Origin: Gammaproteobacteria bacterium
GTDB lineage: Bacteria; Pseudomonadota; Gammaproteobacteria; Pseudomonadales; Halieaceae
Assembly (NCBI GenBank): GCA_030433415.1
Contig: JAUIMF010000016.1
Span: forward strand, 1-51,083
Direction of reading: 5' to 3'
Length of the DNA: 51,083 bases
The position numbers were made by a program, and so were the translations under genes. The notes beneath the pieces were generated by a model that saw nothing but the letters and a program-made list of their open reading frames with translations, was not told the DNA's origin and searched no databases. Within the stretch, counting starts at the first letter, position 1. Every line of letters begins with the position of its first letter. Below, one piece after another: positions 18,461 through 28,000 of this stretch.

Positions 18461-21400
18461 CTAAGCCGCCTCGACGATCTGCACCGGCTCCGCGCGCCCA
18501 TCCAGGCGTGCCAACAGCGCATCCCGACGGACCTGTAGCTGCTCGCGATTCCGGTCTTTTACATGCCCAAAGCCGCGCAACTGCAAAGGTAGGGCCAGCA
18601 GTTCCGCCACCAGTTCGCGTGAGGCTTCGCCAATGCGAGGAAGCAACTCGTCGATAAGAGCCTCGTAGTCGGCAATATCCCGACGCTCCTGACGCCGCTC
18701 GGCGGTATACCCGAATATATCCAGCGGTGTGCCACGCAAGCGTTTGAACGGTGCCAGCAATCTGAAAGCATGCAGCATCCATGCGCCAAATTCGCGTTTG
18801 CGCGGCAGGCCCGTGGATTCATCGCGATCGCTCCACAGCGGCGGCGCCAGATTGAAGCGAAGTTCATAGTCGCCAGAGAATTGCGCCTGCAGGGATTCCA
18901 GGAATTCGGGACGGCTGTAAAGCCGCGCGACTTCGTACTCATCCTTGTAAGCCATCAGCTTGTACAGGGCCCGGGCAACAACGTCAGTCACCGAGCCCTG
19001 AGCTTCTGCCTGCGCATCGCGAGCACGCACCTGCTCTACGCGAGCGCGATAACGCTCGGCGTAGGCGACGTTCTGGTACTGGGTAAGGCGCTCGAAGCGA
19101 TCCTGAACCAGCGCATCCAGGTTCCATTCGGGAGCCGCCGCACGCTGGGGAATCAGCGCAAGCACCTGTTCCGGTCGATGGGCGTAGCGACGGCCATAAA
19201 GAAACGCCCGCTTGTTGAACTCCACAGCAACCCCATTCAGTTCGATCGCCTGCTCCAGCGCCGATGCCGACACGGGCACCAGGCCCTGCTGCCACGCCAC
19301 CCCAAGCAGAAACAGATTGCTGGCGATGGAGTCGCCAAGCAAGGCTGTGGCGATGCGGCTGGAATCCAGGAAGTGGCAGCCGTCCTCACCCACCTCATCG
19401 AGAATGCGGCGCTTCATTGCACCGGTAGGAAAGCGCGCGTCGGGGTCAAGAATAAAGCTCGCCGTAGGGACTTCCGCTTCGTTCACTACCGCATGGGTAC
19501 GGCCATGGGCTGCTTTACCCATGGCTTCGTAGGTGGTGGTAACCACCAGGTCGCAGCCCAGCAGCAGATCGGCCTCGCCGGCGGGAATACGCACCGCCAT
19601 GATGTTTTCCTGCTGGTTCGCCACGCGCACGTGAGAAACCACGGCGCCGAACTTTTGCGCCAGGCCGGTCTGGTTCATGGTGGCGCAGCCCTTACCCTCG
19701 ATATGAGCTGCCATGGCCACCAGCGCGGTGATCGTAAGCACGCCGGTCCCACCCACGCCGGTGACCACCGTATTCCAGGGCCGTTCGCTGATATCGGGCA
19801 ACGTCGGCTCCGGCAGGGGGTCAAAGACCACCGCAGACGCATCGGCCGTTTCGGGCTTGCGCAGACTGCCGCCGAGCACTGTTACAAAGCTGGGACAAAA
19901 GCCACGGTTGCAACTGTAGTCCTTGTTACACGCGCTCTGATCGATGCGGCGCTTGCGCCCCAGAGGCGTCTCTTTGGGCACGATCGACAGGCAGTTGGAT
20001 TGCACCGAGCAGTCCCCGCAGCCCTCGCACACCGCGTCGTTGATAAACAGACGCTTGGCGGGATCTTCCAGCGCTCCCTTTTTGCGGCGGCGACGTTTTT
20101 CTGCCGCGCAGGTCTGCTGGTACACAATGACCGTAGTACCGCGAACCTCGCGCAGCTCCCGTTGCACCGCATCCATCTCGTCGCGGTGATGCAGGCTCAG
20201 ACCATCGAGGCCCGGCATGCGACCTCGCCACCCCTGGGGCTCGTCACTCACCAGGGCAATGCGACGAACGCCTTCGCCGCTGATCTGGCGCAGCAGATCG
20301 GGGATCGACAATGAACCGTCAATGGGCTGGCCACCGGTCATGGCGACCGCATCGTTGTAGAGAATCTTGTAGGTGATATTCACACCCGAAGCCACGGCGG
20401 CGCGCACTGCGAGAATACCGGAGTGAAAATAGGTGCCATCACCGAGGTTCTGGAATACATGTTTGGTGTCGGTGAACGGCGCCTGACCGATCCAGGTCAC
20501 GCCCTCTCCTCCCATCTGGGTAAAGGTCAGTGTGGGACGATCGGGCATCCAGGTTGCCATGTAGTGACAGCCGATACCGCCCATGGCATGACTGCCTTCG
20601 GGAACCCGTGTTGAGGTGTTGTGGGGGCAACCGCTGCAGAAATGGGGTACGCGCTCCGCCAGTTCCGTGGGGCGGGCCAGGGACAGTTCTTTCTCTTCGA
20701 TCCAGCGAATCCGCTCGTCCATGGTGGGGGAGTGATAAAAACGACGGATGCGCGAGGCGATCGCCAGTGCGACGATGGCGGGCGTCAGTTCACCGCGGTT
20801 GGGCAACAGGTCACGGCCATTTTCATCGAATTCGCCGATCACGCGCGGGCGCGCCGCCACGGCGTAGTTGTACAACTGTCCCGTCAACTGATCTTCGATG
20901 ACCGAGCGCTTCTCTTCGACCACCAGAATTTCTTCGAGTCCCTCGGCGAAATCGTGGGTCACCTGGGGCTCCAGGGGCCAGGGCATGCCAACCTTGTAGA
21001 CCCGAAGGCCGATCTCGGCCGCTACCGTGGGGGTAATCCCCATGTCCTCCAGCGCCTGCATAACATCGAGGTAGGCCTTACCCGAGGTGATGATGCCAAA
21101 GCGCGGATTGGGACTATCCAGCACAATGCGGTTCAGGCCATTTACCCGGGCAAACTCGCGCGCCGCATAAATCTTGTAGCGGTTCAGGCGCTCTTCCTGC
21201 TCCATGGGTTTGTCGGGCCATCGCGCGTGCACACCCCCCTCGGGCAATGCAAAGCCCTCGGGAATCGTGATCTGGATACGCGCGGGATCTATGTCGGCGG
21301 AAATCGCCGAGTCCATGTTCTCGGTGATCGCCTTCAAGGCAACCCAACAACCGGAGTAGCGGGACAGCTCCCAGCCGAAGATGCCCAGGTCCAGTACCTC

Positions 21401-21949
21401 CTGCACGTTCGCAGGGCTCAGTACGGGCATCGATGCAGCGATGAAGTTGTGCTCCGACTGATGCGGTAGCGTCGAGGATTTGCAGGCGTGATCGTCTCCC
21501 GCCACGGCGAGCACGCCACCGTAGCGCGATGTACCGAAGGCATTGGCGTGTTTGAACACGTCCATAGACCGGTCGACGCCCGGTCCCTTGCCGTACCACA
21601 TGCCGAACACGCCGTCGTAGCGAGCGCCACCCGAGAGATTGGTCTGCTGACTGCCCCAGACCGCGGTCGCGGCGAGCTCCTCGTTGATCCCCGGCTCGAA
21701 ATGCACATTGTGTCGCTTGAGCCAGGGCCCGGCCTTCCAGAACGCCTGGTCCACGCCGCCCAGGGGAGAGCCGCGATAGCCCGACACAAAAGCCGCAGTG
21801 TTGAGGCCGCGCTGCTGATCGCGTTGGTGCTGCAGCATAGGCAGGCGCACCAGAGCCTCGATACCTGTCATGTAGGCACGGGTCGCATCCAGCGCGTATT
21901 TGTCATCCAGGGATAGTTTTCTTATCCCGCGGTCGGCCTTACCGGTCAT
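18461..21949 (-). CDS. Fused indolepyruvate/2-oxoacid ferredoxin oxidoreductase
   Basis: Single-chain enzyme of 1162 residues that decarboxylates aryl- or branched-chain 2-oxo acids to acyl-CoA and reduces ferredoxin. In order: an N-terminal pyruvate-ferredoxin-oxidoreductase alpha-like domain (YRGSPLGGVDQAFWKAG); the ThDP-binding domain with HFCSGCPHNTST, GIGCHYMATW and NLGDGTYFHSG; a ferredoxin-like cluster region (CEGCGDCSVQSNC and CNKDYSCNRGFC, near residues 640-690); a gamma domain with VVTGVGGTGVLT; and a helical C-terminal extension. This is the proteobacterial fused form of IorA and IorB. GAGGAA precedes ATG 21949. It is divergent from an Lrp/AsnC regulator and upstream of leucine dehydrogenase, pointing to amino-acid catabolism. 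Confidence 0.92.
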   Translation of the reverse strand: MTGKADRGIRKLSLDDKYALDATRAYMTGIEALVRLPMLQHQRDQQRGLNTAAFVSGYRGSPLGGVDQAFWKAGPWLKRHNVHFEPGINEELAATAVWGSQQTNLSGGARYDGVFGMWYGKGPGVDRSMDVFKHANAFGTSRYGGVLAVAGDDHACKSSTLPHQSEHNFIAASMPVLSPANVQEVLDLGIFGWELSRYSGCWVALKAITENMDSAISADIDPARIQITIPEGFALPEGGVHARWPDKPMEQEERLNRYKIYAAREFARVNGLNRIVLDSPNPRFGIITSGKAYLDVMQALEDMGITPTVAAEIGLRVYKVGMPWPLEPQVTHDFAEGLEEILVVEEKRSVIEDQLTGQLYNYAVAARPRVIGEFDENGRDLLPNRGELTPAIVALAIASRIRRFYHSPTMDERIRWIEEKELSLARPTELAERVPHFCSGCPHNTSTRVPEGSHAMGGIGCHYMATWMPDRPTLTFTQMGGEGVTWIGQAPFTDTKHVFQNLGDGTYFHSGILAVRAAVASGVNITYKILYNDAVAMTGGQPIDGSLSIPDLLRQISGEGVRRIALVSDEPQGWRGRMPGLDGLSLHHRDEMDAVQRELREVRGTTVIVYQQTCAAEKRRRRKKGALEDPAKRLFINDAVCEGCGDCSVQSNCLSIVPKETPLGRKRRIDQSACNKDYSCNRGFCPSFVTVLGGSLRKPETADASAVVFDPLPEPTLPDISERPWNTVVTGVGGTGVLTITALVAMAAHIEGKGCATMNQTGLAQKFGAVVSHVRVANQQENIMAVRIPAGEADLLLGCDLVVTTTYEAMGKAAHGRTHAVVNEAEVPTASFILDPDARFPTGAMKRRILDEVGEDGCHFLDSSRIATALLGDSIASNLFLLGVAWQQGLVPVSASALEQAIELNGVAVEFNKRAFLYGRRYAHRPEQVLALIPQRAAAPEWNLDALVQDRFERLTQYQNVAYAERYRARVEQVRARDAQAEAQGSVTDVVARALYKLMAYKDEYEVARLYSRPEFLESLQAQFSGDYELRFNLAPPLWSDRDESTGLPRKREFGAWMLHAFRLLAPFKRLRGTPLDIFGYTAERRQERRDIADYEALIDELLPRIGEASRELVAELLALPLQLRGFGHVKDRNREQLQVRRDALLARLDGRAEPVQIVEAA

Positions 21950-22081
21950 GGGTATTCCTCGCGAGTTTATGTCTGCAAAGTCTACGCAATACCACAGAAA
22001 TTGTTATGCAATTGGGGTATCGGTACCTGCTCACAATGAATAAACTATGCGTATTTTTAGCCAACATAGGTTAAATATTCC
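21950..22081. promoter_or_regulatory. Divergent promoter region between 2-oxoacid oxidoreductase and Lrp-type regulator
   Basis: This 132-bp gap is clearly AT-richer than its surroundings (for example GAATAAACTATGCGTATTTT at 22038-22057) and must hold promoters for both divergent genes. Lrp-type proteins usually bind several degenerate AT-rich sites beside their own gene, so this is the obvious control region; I cannot define an individual operator with confidence. Confidence 0.5.
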
Positions 22082-22552
22082 GTGCAGCTCGATAAAACCG
22101 ATCTGGCGATTCTGGATCTGCTGCAAAACGACAGCAGCCTGAGCACGGCGGCCATCGCTGAGCGCGTCAATCTGTCCCAGTCACCCTGCTGGCGACGGAT
22201 TCACCGACTGGAGGAAGCCGGGCTGCTCAAAAACCGTGTCGCCTTGTTGGATCGTCACGCTTTGGGCATGGATATCGTGGTGTTTGCCACCGTGAACCTG
22301 ACCGCCACAGGCCGCCAGAATCTGCTCAGTTTCGAAGAAGACATCGTGCGCTACCCGGAAGTGTTGGAGTGCTACACCATGACCGGAATCTGGGACTACC
22401 TGTTGAAGATCGTGACCCGGGACATGCGCCACTACGAACGCTTCGTGCGCGAAACCCTGAGTGCCAATCCCGACGTACGCGAGTTGCATTCGCACATGGC
22501 GGTGACAGAAATCAAAAATAGTACGGCGCTGCCCCTCCATACCCAGGCCTGA
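22082..22552 (+). CDS. Lrp/AsnC-family transcriptional regulator
   Basis: Regulator of 156 residues. The N-terminal winged-helix domain begins LDKTDLAILDLLQNDSSLST and contains the recognition helix VNLSQSPCWRRIHRLEEAGL; the C-terminal RAM domain, which binds amino acids in the family, includes VLECYTMTGIWDYLLKIV. The start is GTG 22082; no good ribosome binding site is seen, but the N-terminus fits the family. Divergent from the oxidoreductase and leucine dehydrogenase genes, so it most likely senses an amino acid (leucine, phenylalanine or similar) and controls them. Its stop is one base from the convergent hda stop. Confidence 0.9.
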   Translation: MQLDKTDLAILDLLQNDSSLSTAAIAERVNLSQSPCWRRIHRLEEAGLLKNRVALLDRHALGMDIVVFATVNLTATGRQNLLSFEEDIVRYPEVLECYTMTGIWDYLLKIVTRDMRHYERFVRETLSANPDVRELHSHMAVTEIKNSTALPLHTQA

Positions 22553-22553
22553 G

Positions 22554-23261
22554 CTACCAACCCATCACCTCGCGGACGAGGGGAACGGTTACAGGGCGCT
22601 GACGCTCCAAAGAGGCCTGGTCCAGGCGTTCCAGGCTCGCCAAAAGCTCAGGCAAGTTGCGCTTGCTACGCTCACAAAGATAACGCAGGACCGGTTCCGC
22701 CAATACGAGACCCCGTCGCCGGGCGCGAAAATCCAGCACCTCGCGAAGTTCGTCATCACTACAGGTCGGCAGGGCCCAGGTGAGGCCGCTGGTAAGCCGC
22801 GATACGAGATCCGGAAGGGACAGCGCCAGTTCCGGCGCCGGACGCGACGCGGCGATCAACAGGCGACAGCGACTGGCGCGCGCCCGGTTGAACAGATGAA
22901 ACAGGGCCTCCTCCCAGTCGTTGTGCCCCGCAATGCATTCGAGGTCATCGATGGCGAGCAGACCGGCCTGCTCGAGGTTCTGCAGCAGATCATGGGGCGG
23001 CAGCGAGACCATGAGTTCCAGGGGCAGATAAATCGAACCCACCTGCTCGTGGCACAGGGCCTGCAGCAGGTGACTCTTGCCGGCGCCGGGGGCGCCATGA
23101 AAGAAGTGCAGGCCCTCGTGAAGACCGGCTTCGTCTTTGAGACCGGCCAGCACCTGCACCACCCCCACACGCGGGAAAAAATTAGCAAAGGTGGCCTGGT
23201 CATCCAGGGACAGCTCAAGCGCCAGCTGTGAGGGACCCCGGTGAAGGGATGTTTCAGCCAT
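22554..23261 (-). CDS. hda: DnaA regulatory inactivator Hda
   Basis: AAA+ protein of 235 residues (E. coli 233) homologous to the DnaA ATPase domain; with the DNA-loaded beta clamp it stimulates ATP hydrolysis by DnaA and prevents re-initiation. Near the N-terminus QLALELSL is the clamp-binding motif. Walker A is GAPGAGKSHLLQAL, Walker B LLAIDDLECIAG, and the arginine finger region is DLVSRLTSGLTWAL. The ATG at 23261 overlaps the stop of the permease gene; the open frame further upstream lies within that gene and has Arg-rich composition, so it is not used. The DUF2066-permease-hda order is as in Pseudomonas. Confidence 0.93.
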   Translation of the reverse strand: MAETSLHRGPSQLALELSLDDQATFANFFPRVGVVQVLAGLKDEAGLHEGLHFFHGAPGAGKSHLLQALCHEQVGSIYLPLELMVSLPPHDLLQNLEQAGLLAIDDLECIAGHNDWEEALFHLFNRARASRCRLLIAASRPAPELALSLPDLVSRLTSGLTWALPTCSDDELREVLDFRARRRGLVLAEPVLRYLCERSKRNLPELLASLERLDQASLERQRPVTVPLVREVMGW

Positions 23262-24405
23262 CGGTGTCCGGTTCCGGCGGTGGATCCTGCTCGAGCGCTG
23301 GCTCCGCTTCTTCGATCGTGTCTTCGCCGTCCTTGCCATACAGACTGCTGCGACGGTAGTGGGCCACCGCGTGACGCGCAAAAACCATCACCACCGCCGC
23401 GACGGGCAATGCCACCACCACGCCGACAAACCCGGCGATCTGGCCGCCGGCCATCAGGGCAAATATCACCGCTACGGGGTGCAGACCGATCCGGTCTCCC
23501 ACCAGGATCGGCGTAAGAATCATGCTCTCGACAAGCTGCCCGACACCGAACACCAGCCCCACATAGATCAATGGCATCCAGTCAAAAAACTGCAGCCAGG
23601 CGGCGGTGAGCGATGCGACGATGCCGACGATAAAACCCAGATACGGCACGATGCTGGCCAGGCCAGCAATAAAGCCCAACAGAAGCGCCAACTCGATGCC
23701 CACGATCCACAGACCAATGGTGTAGAGCACACCCAGGGCACACATTACGATGAACTGACCGCGCAGAAACGCACCGACAACCTCGTCGGCCTCCCGCGTC
23801 ATCTGCGCGGTCCCTGCCTGCCAGTCCCGCGGTAACAGCATGAGGATTTTCTCAGCGATATCGTCCCAGTCGCGCATCAGGTAAAAAGCCACCACCGGCA
23901 CCAGGGCCATGTTGGCCATGAACGCCAGCAGCCCCGCGCCGGAGCCGGTGAGCTGGCGAATCGTTTGGGCGGTCATCTTGCCCAGGGATTGCCAGTTCTC
24001 CATCAGCTCCGCCGACCAGTCGATGGGTGGCAGCAACTCGCCAGTCACCAGGGTACGGTCCTGTAGCCATGGCAGGGCCACATCACGCAGCCAGGCGTAC
24101 AGCGTGGGAATGCGCCCGATGAGTCCATCCAACTGCTGTAACAGCATCGGCACGGCAAACACCAGTGCCAACAGGTAGAGTCCGGAAAACACCGCGAACA
24201 CCAGGGCAACACCCAGGGTGCGACTACCCCCGCGAGCCTCAACGCGATCCACCAGGGGGTCACCGAGATAGCCGATCAGCGCTCCCAGCACGAACGGCAG
24301 CAAAATGGGCTGCAGCACATAGAACAACACGCCAAGACCAGCGAATACACCGAATACCAGAGGCCAGCGATTGACCGGTATCTCCGGCGGAAAAGACTCA
24401 GTCAT
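23254..24405 (-). CDS. AI-2E/PerM-family transporter
   Basis: Inner-membrane protein of 383 residues with seven or eight hydrophobic helices, of the PerM/TqsA/YdiK family. Typical stretches are ILLPFVLGALIGYLGDPLVD at the N-terminus and IPYLGFIVGIVASLTAAW and VGDRIGLHPVAVIFALMAGG toward the C-terminus. The tail is acidic (EDTIEEAEPALEQDPP). Members export autoinducer-2 or act as antiporters, but the substrate here is unknown. Its ATG overlaps the DUF2066 stop (ATGA), and its stop overlaps the hda start. Confidence 0.88.
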   Translation of the reverse strand: MTESFPPEIPVNRWPLVFGVFAGLGVLFYVLQPILLPFVLGALIGYLGDPLVDRVEARGGSRTLGVALVFAVFSGLYLLALVFAVPMLLQQLDGLIGRIPTLYAWLRDVALPWLQDRTLVTGELLPPIDWSAELMENWQSLGKMTAQTIRQLTGSGAGLLAFMANMALVPVVAFYLMRDWDDIAEKILMLLPRDWQAGTAQMTREADEVVGAFLRGQFIVMCALGVLYTIGLWIVGIELALLLGFIAGLASIVPYLGFIVGIVASLTAAWLQFFDWMPLIYVGLVFGVGQLVESMILTPILVGDRIGLHPVAVIFALMAGGQIAGFVGVVVALPVAAVVMVFARHAVAHYRRSSLYGKDGEDTIEEAEPALEQDPPPEPDTDG

Positions 24406-25451
24406 GGGATGTACTCATAACGCAGACCTGCCTGAACCGAATCGTCATCGGTGGCCACAAAACGGTGATCGAGTTCCAGAATCTTCGCCAGCTGCACCTG
24501 GTCCGCGTCGGCGTGCACCCGCAGGCTTACTTCGTCACCCAGGACGTGTTCCGGCACCACCCGCTGCACTGATTCCAGACCACGTATAGCCTCGCACGCG
24601 GACCGATAGTGAGCAAAGGAGTGGATGCCACGAAGCGTAATGCGCAGGCGCTCGTCACCCTGATCACGCGGTGCCACCGCGTAGCGCCCCGCATAAAGAT
24701 CGGCCGCGAGCGCTGCTCCCTGCTCCGCAAAGGCATCGAGCGACGCCGCATCGACAGAACTCACTACCCAGCGTCCATTGTCCAGGAGTCGCCACTCCCC
24801 GACCCAACGGCCATCAGACAGCGTCGCCACACGCCCTGCCAGCAACTCGACCTCACCATAGCGCTCCGAAGCCCGCAGCAGCGCGCCCGATGACTGCCGC
24901 CAGGCTTCGCCGGGACTGATCCGAGCCGCATCTTCCAAATCGAGAAGAGGCAGCTGGAGCGGCAGCCCCCGTAGCTGAAAACTCTGTTGCAAAGCGGCGT
25001 GGATCAACGGTGTTTCAGACGCTGAAGCGAAGTGTCGACCGTCGCCATCATGAATCACCACCCAGGCCAGTACGCGGGGTCGATTTGCGGTCCACAGCGG
25101 GAGGCCCGCCTGCACGAGCAGTTCCCGCAGGGCAGCCTCGTCGTAATCAAGCAGGGCCACGAGTCCGGACTCGGACTCCTCAAAGCCATAGCTGCGTAGA
25201 AAGCGCGAGGCTTTTTTTGCTGCCGCGAGTATCGCCTCGTTTTCGGCGGCCTGGGTGTCGCCGGACGCCTTGACCACCACCTGCACAAGCCCGTCACTTC
25301 GGGCCCTGTCCAGCGTACTGGCGCGCCGATCATCCACCGGGACCCTCGCTCGATACACATCGGACACGATTTCGGCGCGAACGGCCACAACCCCCAGCGC
25401 CAACAGCGTGCACAGGGTCAGGCGTAGCAATTTGGATACGATCGCAGGCAT
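24402..25451 (-). CDS. Exported DUF2066 protein
   Basis: Periplasmic protein of 349 residues with a signal peptide (LLRLTLCTLLALGVVAVRA then E) and a DUF2066 pattern: VYRARVPVDDRRASTLDRA at the start of the mature part, ALRELLVQAGLPLWTANRPR in the middle. No enzymatic motif is seen. It is divergent from purM, the arrangement found in Pseudomonas. ATG 25451 is chosen; a GTG at 25472 would add seven residues. TACAAT lies six bases upstream of the ATG (25458-25463), so the message could be leaderless. Confidence 0.8.
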   Translation of the reverse strand: MPAIVSKLLRLTLCTLLALGVVAVRAEIVSDVYRARVPVDDRRASTLDRARSDGLVQVVVKASGDTQAAENEAILAAAKKASRFLRSYGFEESESGLVALLDYDEAALRELLVQAGLPLWTANRPRVLAWVVIHDGDGRHFASASETPLIHAALQQSFQLRGLPLQLPLLDLEDAARISPGEAWRQSSGALLRASERYGEVELLAGRVATLSDGRWVGEWRLLDNGRWVVSSVDAASLDAFAEQGAALAADLYAGRYAVAPRDQGDERLRITLRGIHSFAHYRSACEAIRGLESVQRVVPEHVLGDEVSLRVHADADQVQLAKILELDHRFVATDDDSVQAGLRYEYIP

Positions 25452-25457
25452 GGGCGC

Positions 25458-25463
25458 ATTGTA
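25458..25463 (-). promoter_or_regulatory. -10 element abutting the DUF2066 start codon
   Basis: TACAAT on the minus strand is followed by GCGCCC and then ATG 25451, which places the predicted transcript start at the first base of the gene. No convincing -35 was found, and there is no Shine-Dalgarno sequence before the ATG. Confidence 0.3.
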
Positions 25464-25487
25464 GCAGCGCACGAGCGGCTAATTCCC

Positions 25488-25515
25488 TTTACTGCACGAT
25501 TGGGGACGCTACACT
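25488..25515 (+). promoter_or_regulatory. Promoter for purM-purN-DUF3108
   Basis: TTTACT (25488-25493), 16 bases, TACACT (25510-25515), followed by the GC-rich discriminator GCGCGC. The predicted start is near 25522, giving a leader of about 24 bases before ATG 25546. No PurR-type operator palindrome is visible. Confidence 0.5.
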
Positions 25516-25545
25516 GCGCGCTCGTTGACAACACCGGACTACCCC

Positions 25546-26592
25546 ATGGCCGATCCTGACCAGAACGCTTCCCTGAGCTATCGCGACGCCGGCGTCGATA
25601 TCGACGCCGGCAATGCGCTGGTTGAGCGCATTCGTGGCGCCGTGGAGGCCACCCGGCGTCCCGAGGTGCTGGGCAATCTGGGGGGATTTGGAGCCCTGTG
25701 CGCCCTGCCCTTGCGATACCGCGAACCCCTGCTTGTGTCCGGCACGGACGGTGTCGGCACCAAACTGCGCCTGGCCATCGATCTTCAGCGCCACGACACC
25801 ATCGGTATTGATCTTGTTGCCATGTGCGCCAACGACATCGCCGTGAGCGGCGCCGAGCCGTTGTTCTTCCTGGATTACTTCGCCACCGCGAAGCTGGATG
25901 TAGACGTGGCGGCCGACGTGGTCAAAGGAATAGCCCGTGGCTGTGAACTCGCCGGCTGCGCCCTTGTGGGAGGTGAAACGGCCGAAATGCCGGGCATGTA
26001 CCAGCGCGGCGACTACGATCTCGCGGGCTTCTGCGTCGGGGTGGTAGAGAAAGACGAGGTGATCGACGGCAGCGCCGTACGCGCGGGTGATGCGCTACTG
26101 GCCATTGCCAGCAGCGGTCCCCACTCCAACGGATACTCGCTGATACGCAAGGTACTGGAGCGCAGCGATGCGGACCTGCAGGCGCCGCTGGAGGCCGGCG
26201 GCGCCAGCCTCGCGGACCTGTTGCTCGCGCCGACGCGCCTTTACTGCCGCCCGCTGCTGGACCTGCGCGAGCGTGTTCCCGTCCATGCCATGGCCCATAT
26301 CACGGGTGGTGGCCTGACCGAAAACCTGCCACGGGTATTACCCGAGGGTACGACCGCCGAGATCGATGGTGGGCAGTGGGAATGGCCCGCGGTATTCCGT
26401 TGGCTACAGGAGCAGGGCAATATCGAGACCGATGAGATGTACCGCACGTTCAACTGTGGCGTGGGCATGGTGGTGGTGTTGCCTCCCGAGCACGTCGAAG
26501 CGGCCCAGGCATTCCTGGCCGCACAGGATCTGGCCGCTTGGCCAATCGGCACGATTGTCACTGGTGACGCGCCCCTCAGCATCCGCTCATGA
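25546..26592 (+). CDS. purM: Phosphoribosylformylglycinamidine cyclo-ligase
   Basis: ATP-dependent ring closure giving aminoimidazole ribotide, the fifth step of purine synthesis. The 348-residue length fits (E. coli 345). Characteristic motifs: [20 protein letters not shown] at the N-terminus, [36 protein letters not shown] and [35 protein letters not shown] is near the end. ATG 25546 is preferred over TTG 25525, which would add seven residues unlike the family. The stop overlaps purN by ATGA. Confidence 0.96.
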   Translation: MADPDQNASLSYRDAGVDIDAGNALVERIRGAVEATRRPEVLGNLGGFGALCALPLRYREPLLVSGTDGVGTKLRLAIDLQRHDTIGIDLVAMCANDIAVSGAEPLFFLDYFATAKLDVDVAADVVKGIARGCELAGCALVGGETAEMPGMYQRGDYDLAGFCVGVVEKDEVIDGSAVRAGDALLAIASSGPHSNGYSLIRKVLERSDADLQAPLEAGGASLADLLLAPTRLYCRPLLDLRERVPVHAMAHITGGGLTENLPRVLPEGTTAEIDGGQWEWPAVFRWLQEQGNIETDEMYRTFNCGVGMVVVLPPEHVEAAQAFLAAQDLAAWPIGTIVTGDAPLSIRS

Positions 26593-27254
26593 ATCGACCC
26601 CGCATCGCGGTACTGGCCTCGGGCCGCGGCTCCAATATGGAAGCCATCGCCGATGCCTGCGCCGATGGGCGCATTACCGCTGACCTCGCCCTGGTGTTGG
26701 CCAACAATGCACACGCCGGAGTCCTTGTCAGTGCCGCACAGCGCGGCCTGCCCCACGCCTGCATTGAACACGGGGAATTTGCGGACCGCGAAGCATTTGA
26801 ACGGGCCATGTTGGCGGAACTGCGCGCCCAAAACATCGATATCGTGGTGCTCGCAGGCTTCATGCGCATCCTCACCCCCCTCTTTATTCGGGAATATTAC
26901 GGTTCCCTATTGAACATTCACCCCTCTCTGCTGCCTAAATACCCGGGGCTGCACACACACCAGCGGGCGCTGGACGCCGGCGACCGCGAGGCCGGCGCCA
27001 CGGTGCATTTTGTGATCCCCGAACTGGACGCTGGTCCGGCGATCATTCAGGCCCGCGTCGCCATCCATGACGGTGACCGGGCGGAGGACATCGCCGCTCG
27101 GGTGCAACGCGAAGAGCACCGCATCTACCCCCTGGCGGTGCAATGGTGTGCCACGGGCCGGGTAGTACTGAAAAATGGCATCGCCCTGAAGGACGGAGAG
27201 GCAATCAGTGTTGAGACGAATAACACCACGAGCACCGCTGTCGAGCGATCCTGA
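26589..27254 (+). CDS. purN: Phosphoribosylglycinamide formyltransferase
   Basis: Transfers a formyl group from 10-formyltetrahydrofolate to GAR, the third step of purine synthesis. It has the N-terminal substrate loop [12 protein letters not shown], the catalytic Asn-His in [18 protein letters not shown] and the catalytic Asp in [11 protein letters not shown]. At 221 residues it is slightly longer than E. coli PurN (212), because of a Thr/Ser/Glu-rich tail. That tail is encoded by the segment that also carries the start of the next gene, with 47 bases shared. Confidence 0.96.
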   Translation: MNRPRIAVLASGRGSNMEAIADACADGRITADLALVLANNAHAGVLVSAAQRGLPHACIEHGEFADREAFERAMLAELRAQNIDIVVLAGFMRILTPLFIREYYGSLLNIHPSLLPKYPGLHTHQRALDAGDREAGATVHFVIPELDAGPAIIQARVAIHDGDRAEDIAARVQREEHRIYPLAVQWCATGRVVLKNGIALKDGEAISVETNNTTSTAVERS

Positions 27255-27999
27255 ACGCAGCGGCTGGTATACACCTGCCCTGCTCGCATTCGCTCTCTCA
27301 ATCTTCGGTGCCCATGCGGACGAACACGCAGAGCAGCGCGATCACCATACCCTCACCCCTTATGAGGCGGTCTACAAAACGTCAACCTCGGGGCTCAGCA
27401 TCAAACTTCGCCGCAGCCTTTCGATGGATGATAACGGCGATTGCCGCCTGACCAGCAACGGCAAGCTCCTGGTGGCCGGCATTGATGAAGTCAGCGTGTT
27501 CGCCGTGGAAGGCGACCGCGTCCAGCCCAAGTCCTATGTCTACCAGCTCAGCGGACCCATCAGCCGTCGGCGTGAAGTTCACTTCAACGAAGACTCCGAC
27601 ACGATTCGCAGCCTGTACAAGAAGAACTGGTACGACCTGCCAAAATCGGCCCAGACCCTGGACCGCATGAGCCAGCAGGAACAGCTGCGCCTGTCGCTGC
27701 TCAATGACTCCACGCCACGCGAGGATATGCTGTTTGAGGTGGCTGACGGTCGCAAGATCAAGGAATACCGCCTGCTCTACCGCGGCGAAGAGCGCCTCGA
27801 AACTCCCATGGGCTGGATCGACACGCTGCGTTTTGAACGGGACCACGATGATCCCGAGCGCCAGTCCACCGTGTGGATTGCACCAGCCTGGGACTACCTC
27901 ATGGTACGCACGGTGCATGTAGAGGATGGCAAGACCACCGAGGCCAACCTCATCAGCGCCAGCATCGCAGGCGCGCCCGTGTCAGGCAGCGGCAGCTGA
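27208..27999 (+). CDS. Exported DUF3108 protein
   Basis: Periplasmic protein of 263 residues, DUF3108 family: TPYEAVYKTSTSGLSIKLRR at the start of the mature part and RLETPMGWIDTLRFERD, with TVWIAPAWDYLMVRTVHVED near the C-terminus. A signal peptide ending around FGAHADE is preceded by a basic n-region. The start is GTG 27208 with GGAGAGG upstream, which makes the gene overlap purN by 47 bases in another frame. The purM-purN-DUF3108 order is common in Pseudomonas relatives. Function unknown; the fold is expected to be a beta-barrel-like lipid or periplasmic binding domain. Confidence 0.8.
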   Translation: MLRRITPRAPLSSDPERSGWYTPALLAFALSIFGAHADEHAEQRDHHTLTPYEAVYKTSTSGLSIKLRRSLSMDDNGDCRLTSNGKLLVAGIDEVSVFAVEGDRVQPKSYVYQLSGPISRRREVHFNEDSDTIRSLYKKNWYDLPKSAQTLDRMSQQEQLRLSLLNDSTPREDMLFEVADGRKIKEYRLLYRGEERLETPMGWIDTLRFERDHDDPERQSTVWIAPAWDYLMVRTVHVEDGKTTEANLISASIAGAPVSGSGS

Positions 28000-28000
28000 A

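Noticed and set aside
18770-20314. A 514-codon plus-strand frame inside the oxidoreductase gene
   Set aside because: It mirrors the ThDP and iron-sulfur region of the real gene; His/Gln-rich shadow text.
22051-22078. A TATTTTTAGCCAACATAG stretch before the Lrp gene that resembles one AraC half-site near 49911
   Set aside because: Only one copy, no 21-bp partner, and the local regulator is of another family; probably chance in AT-rich DNA.
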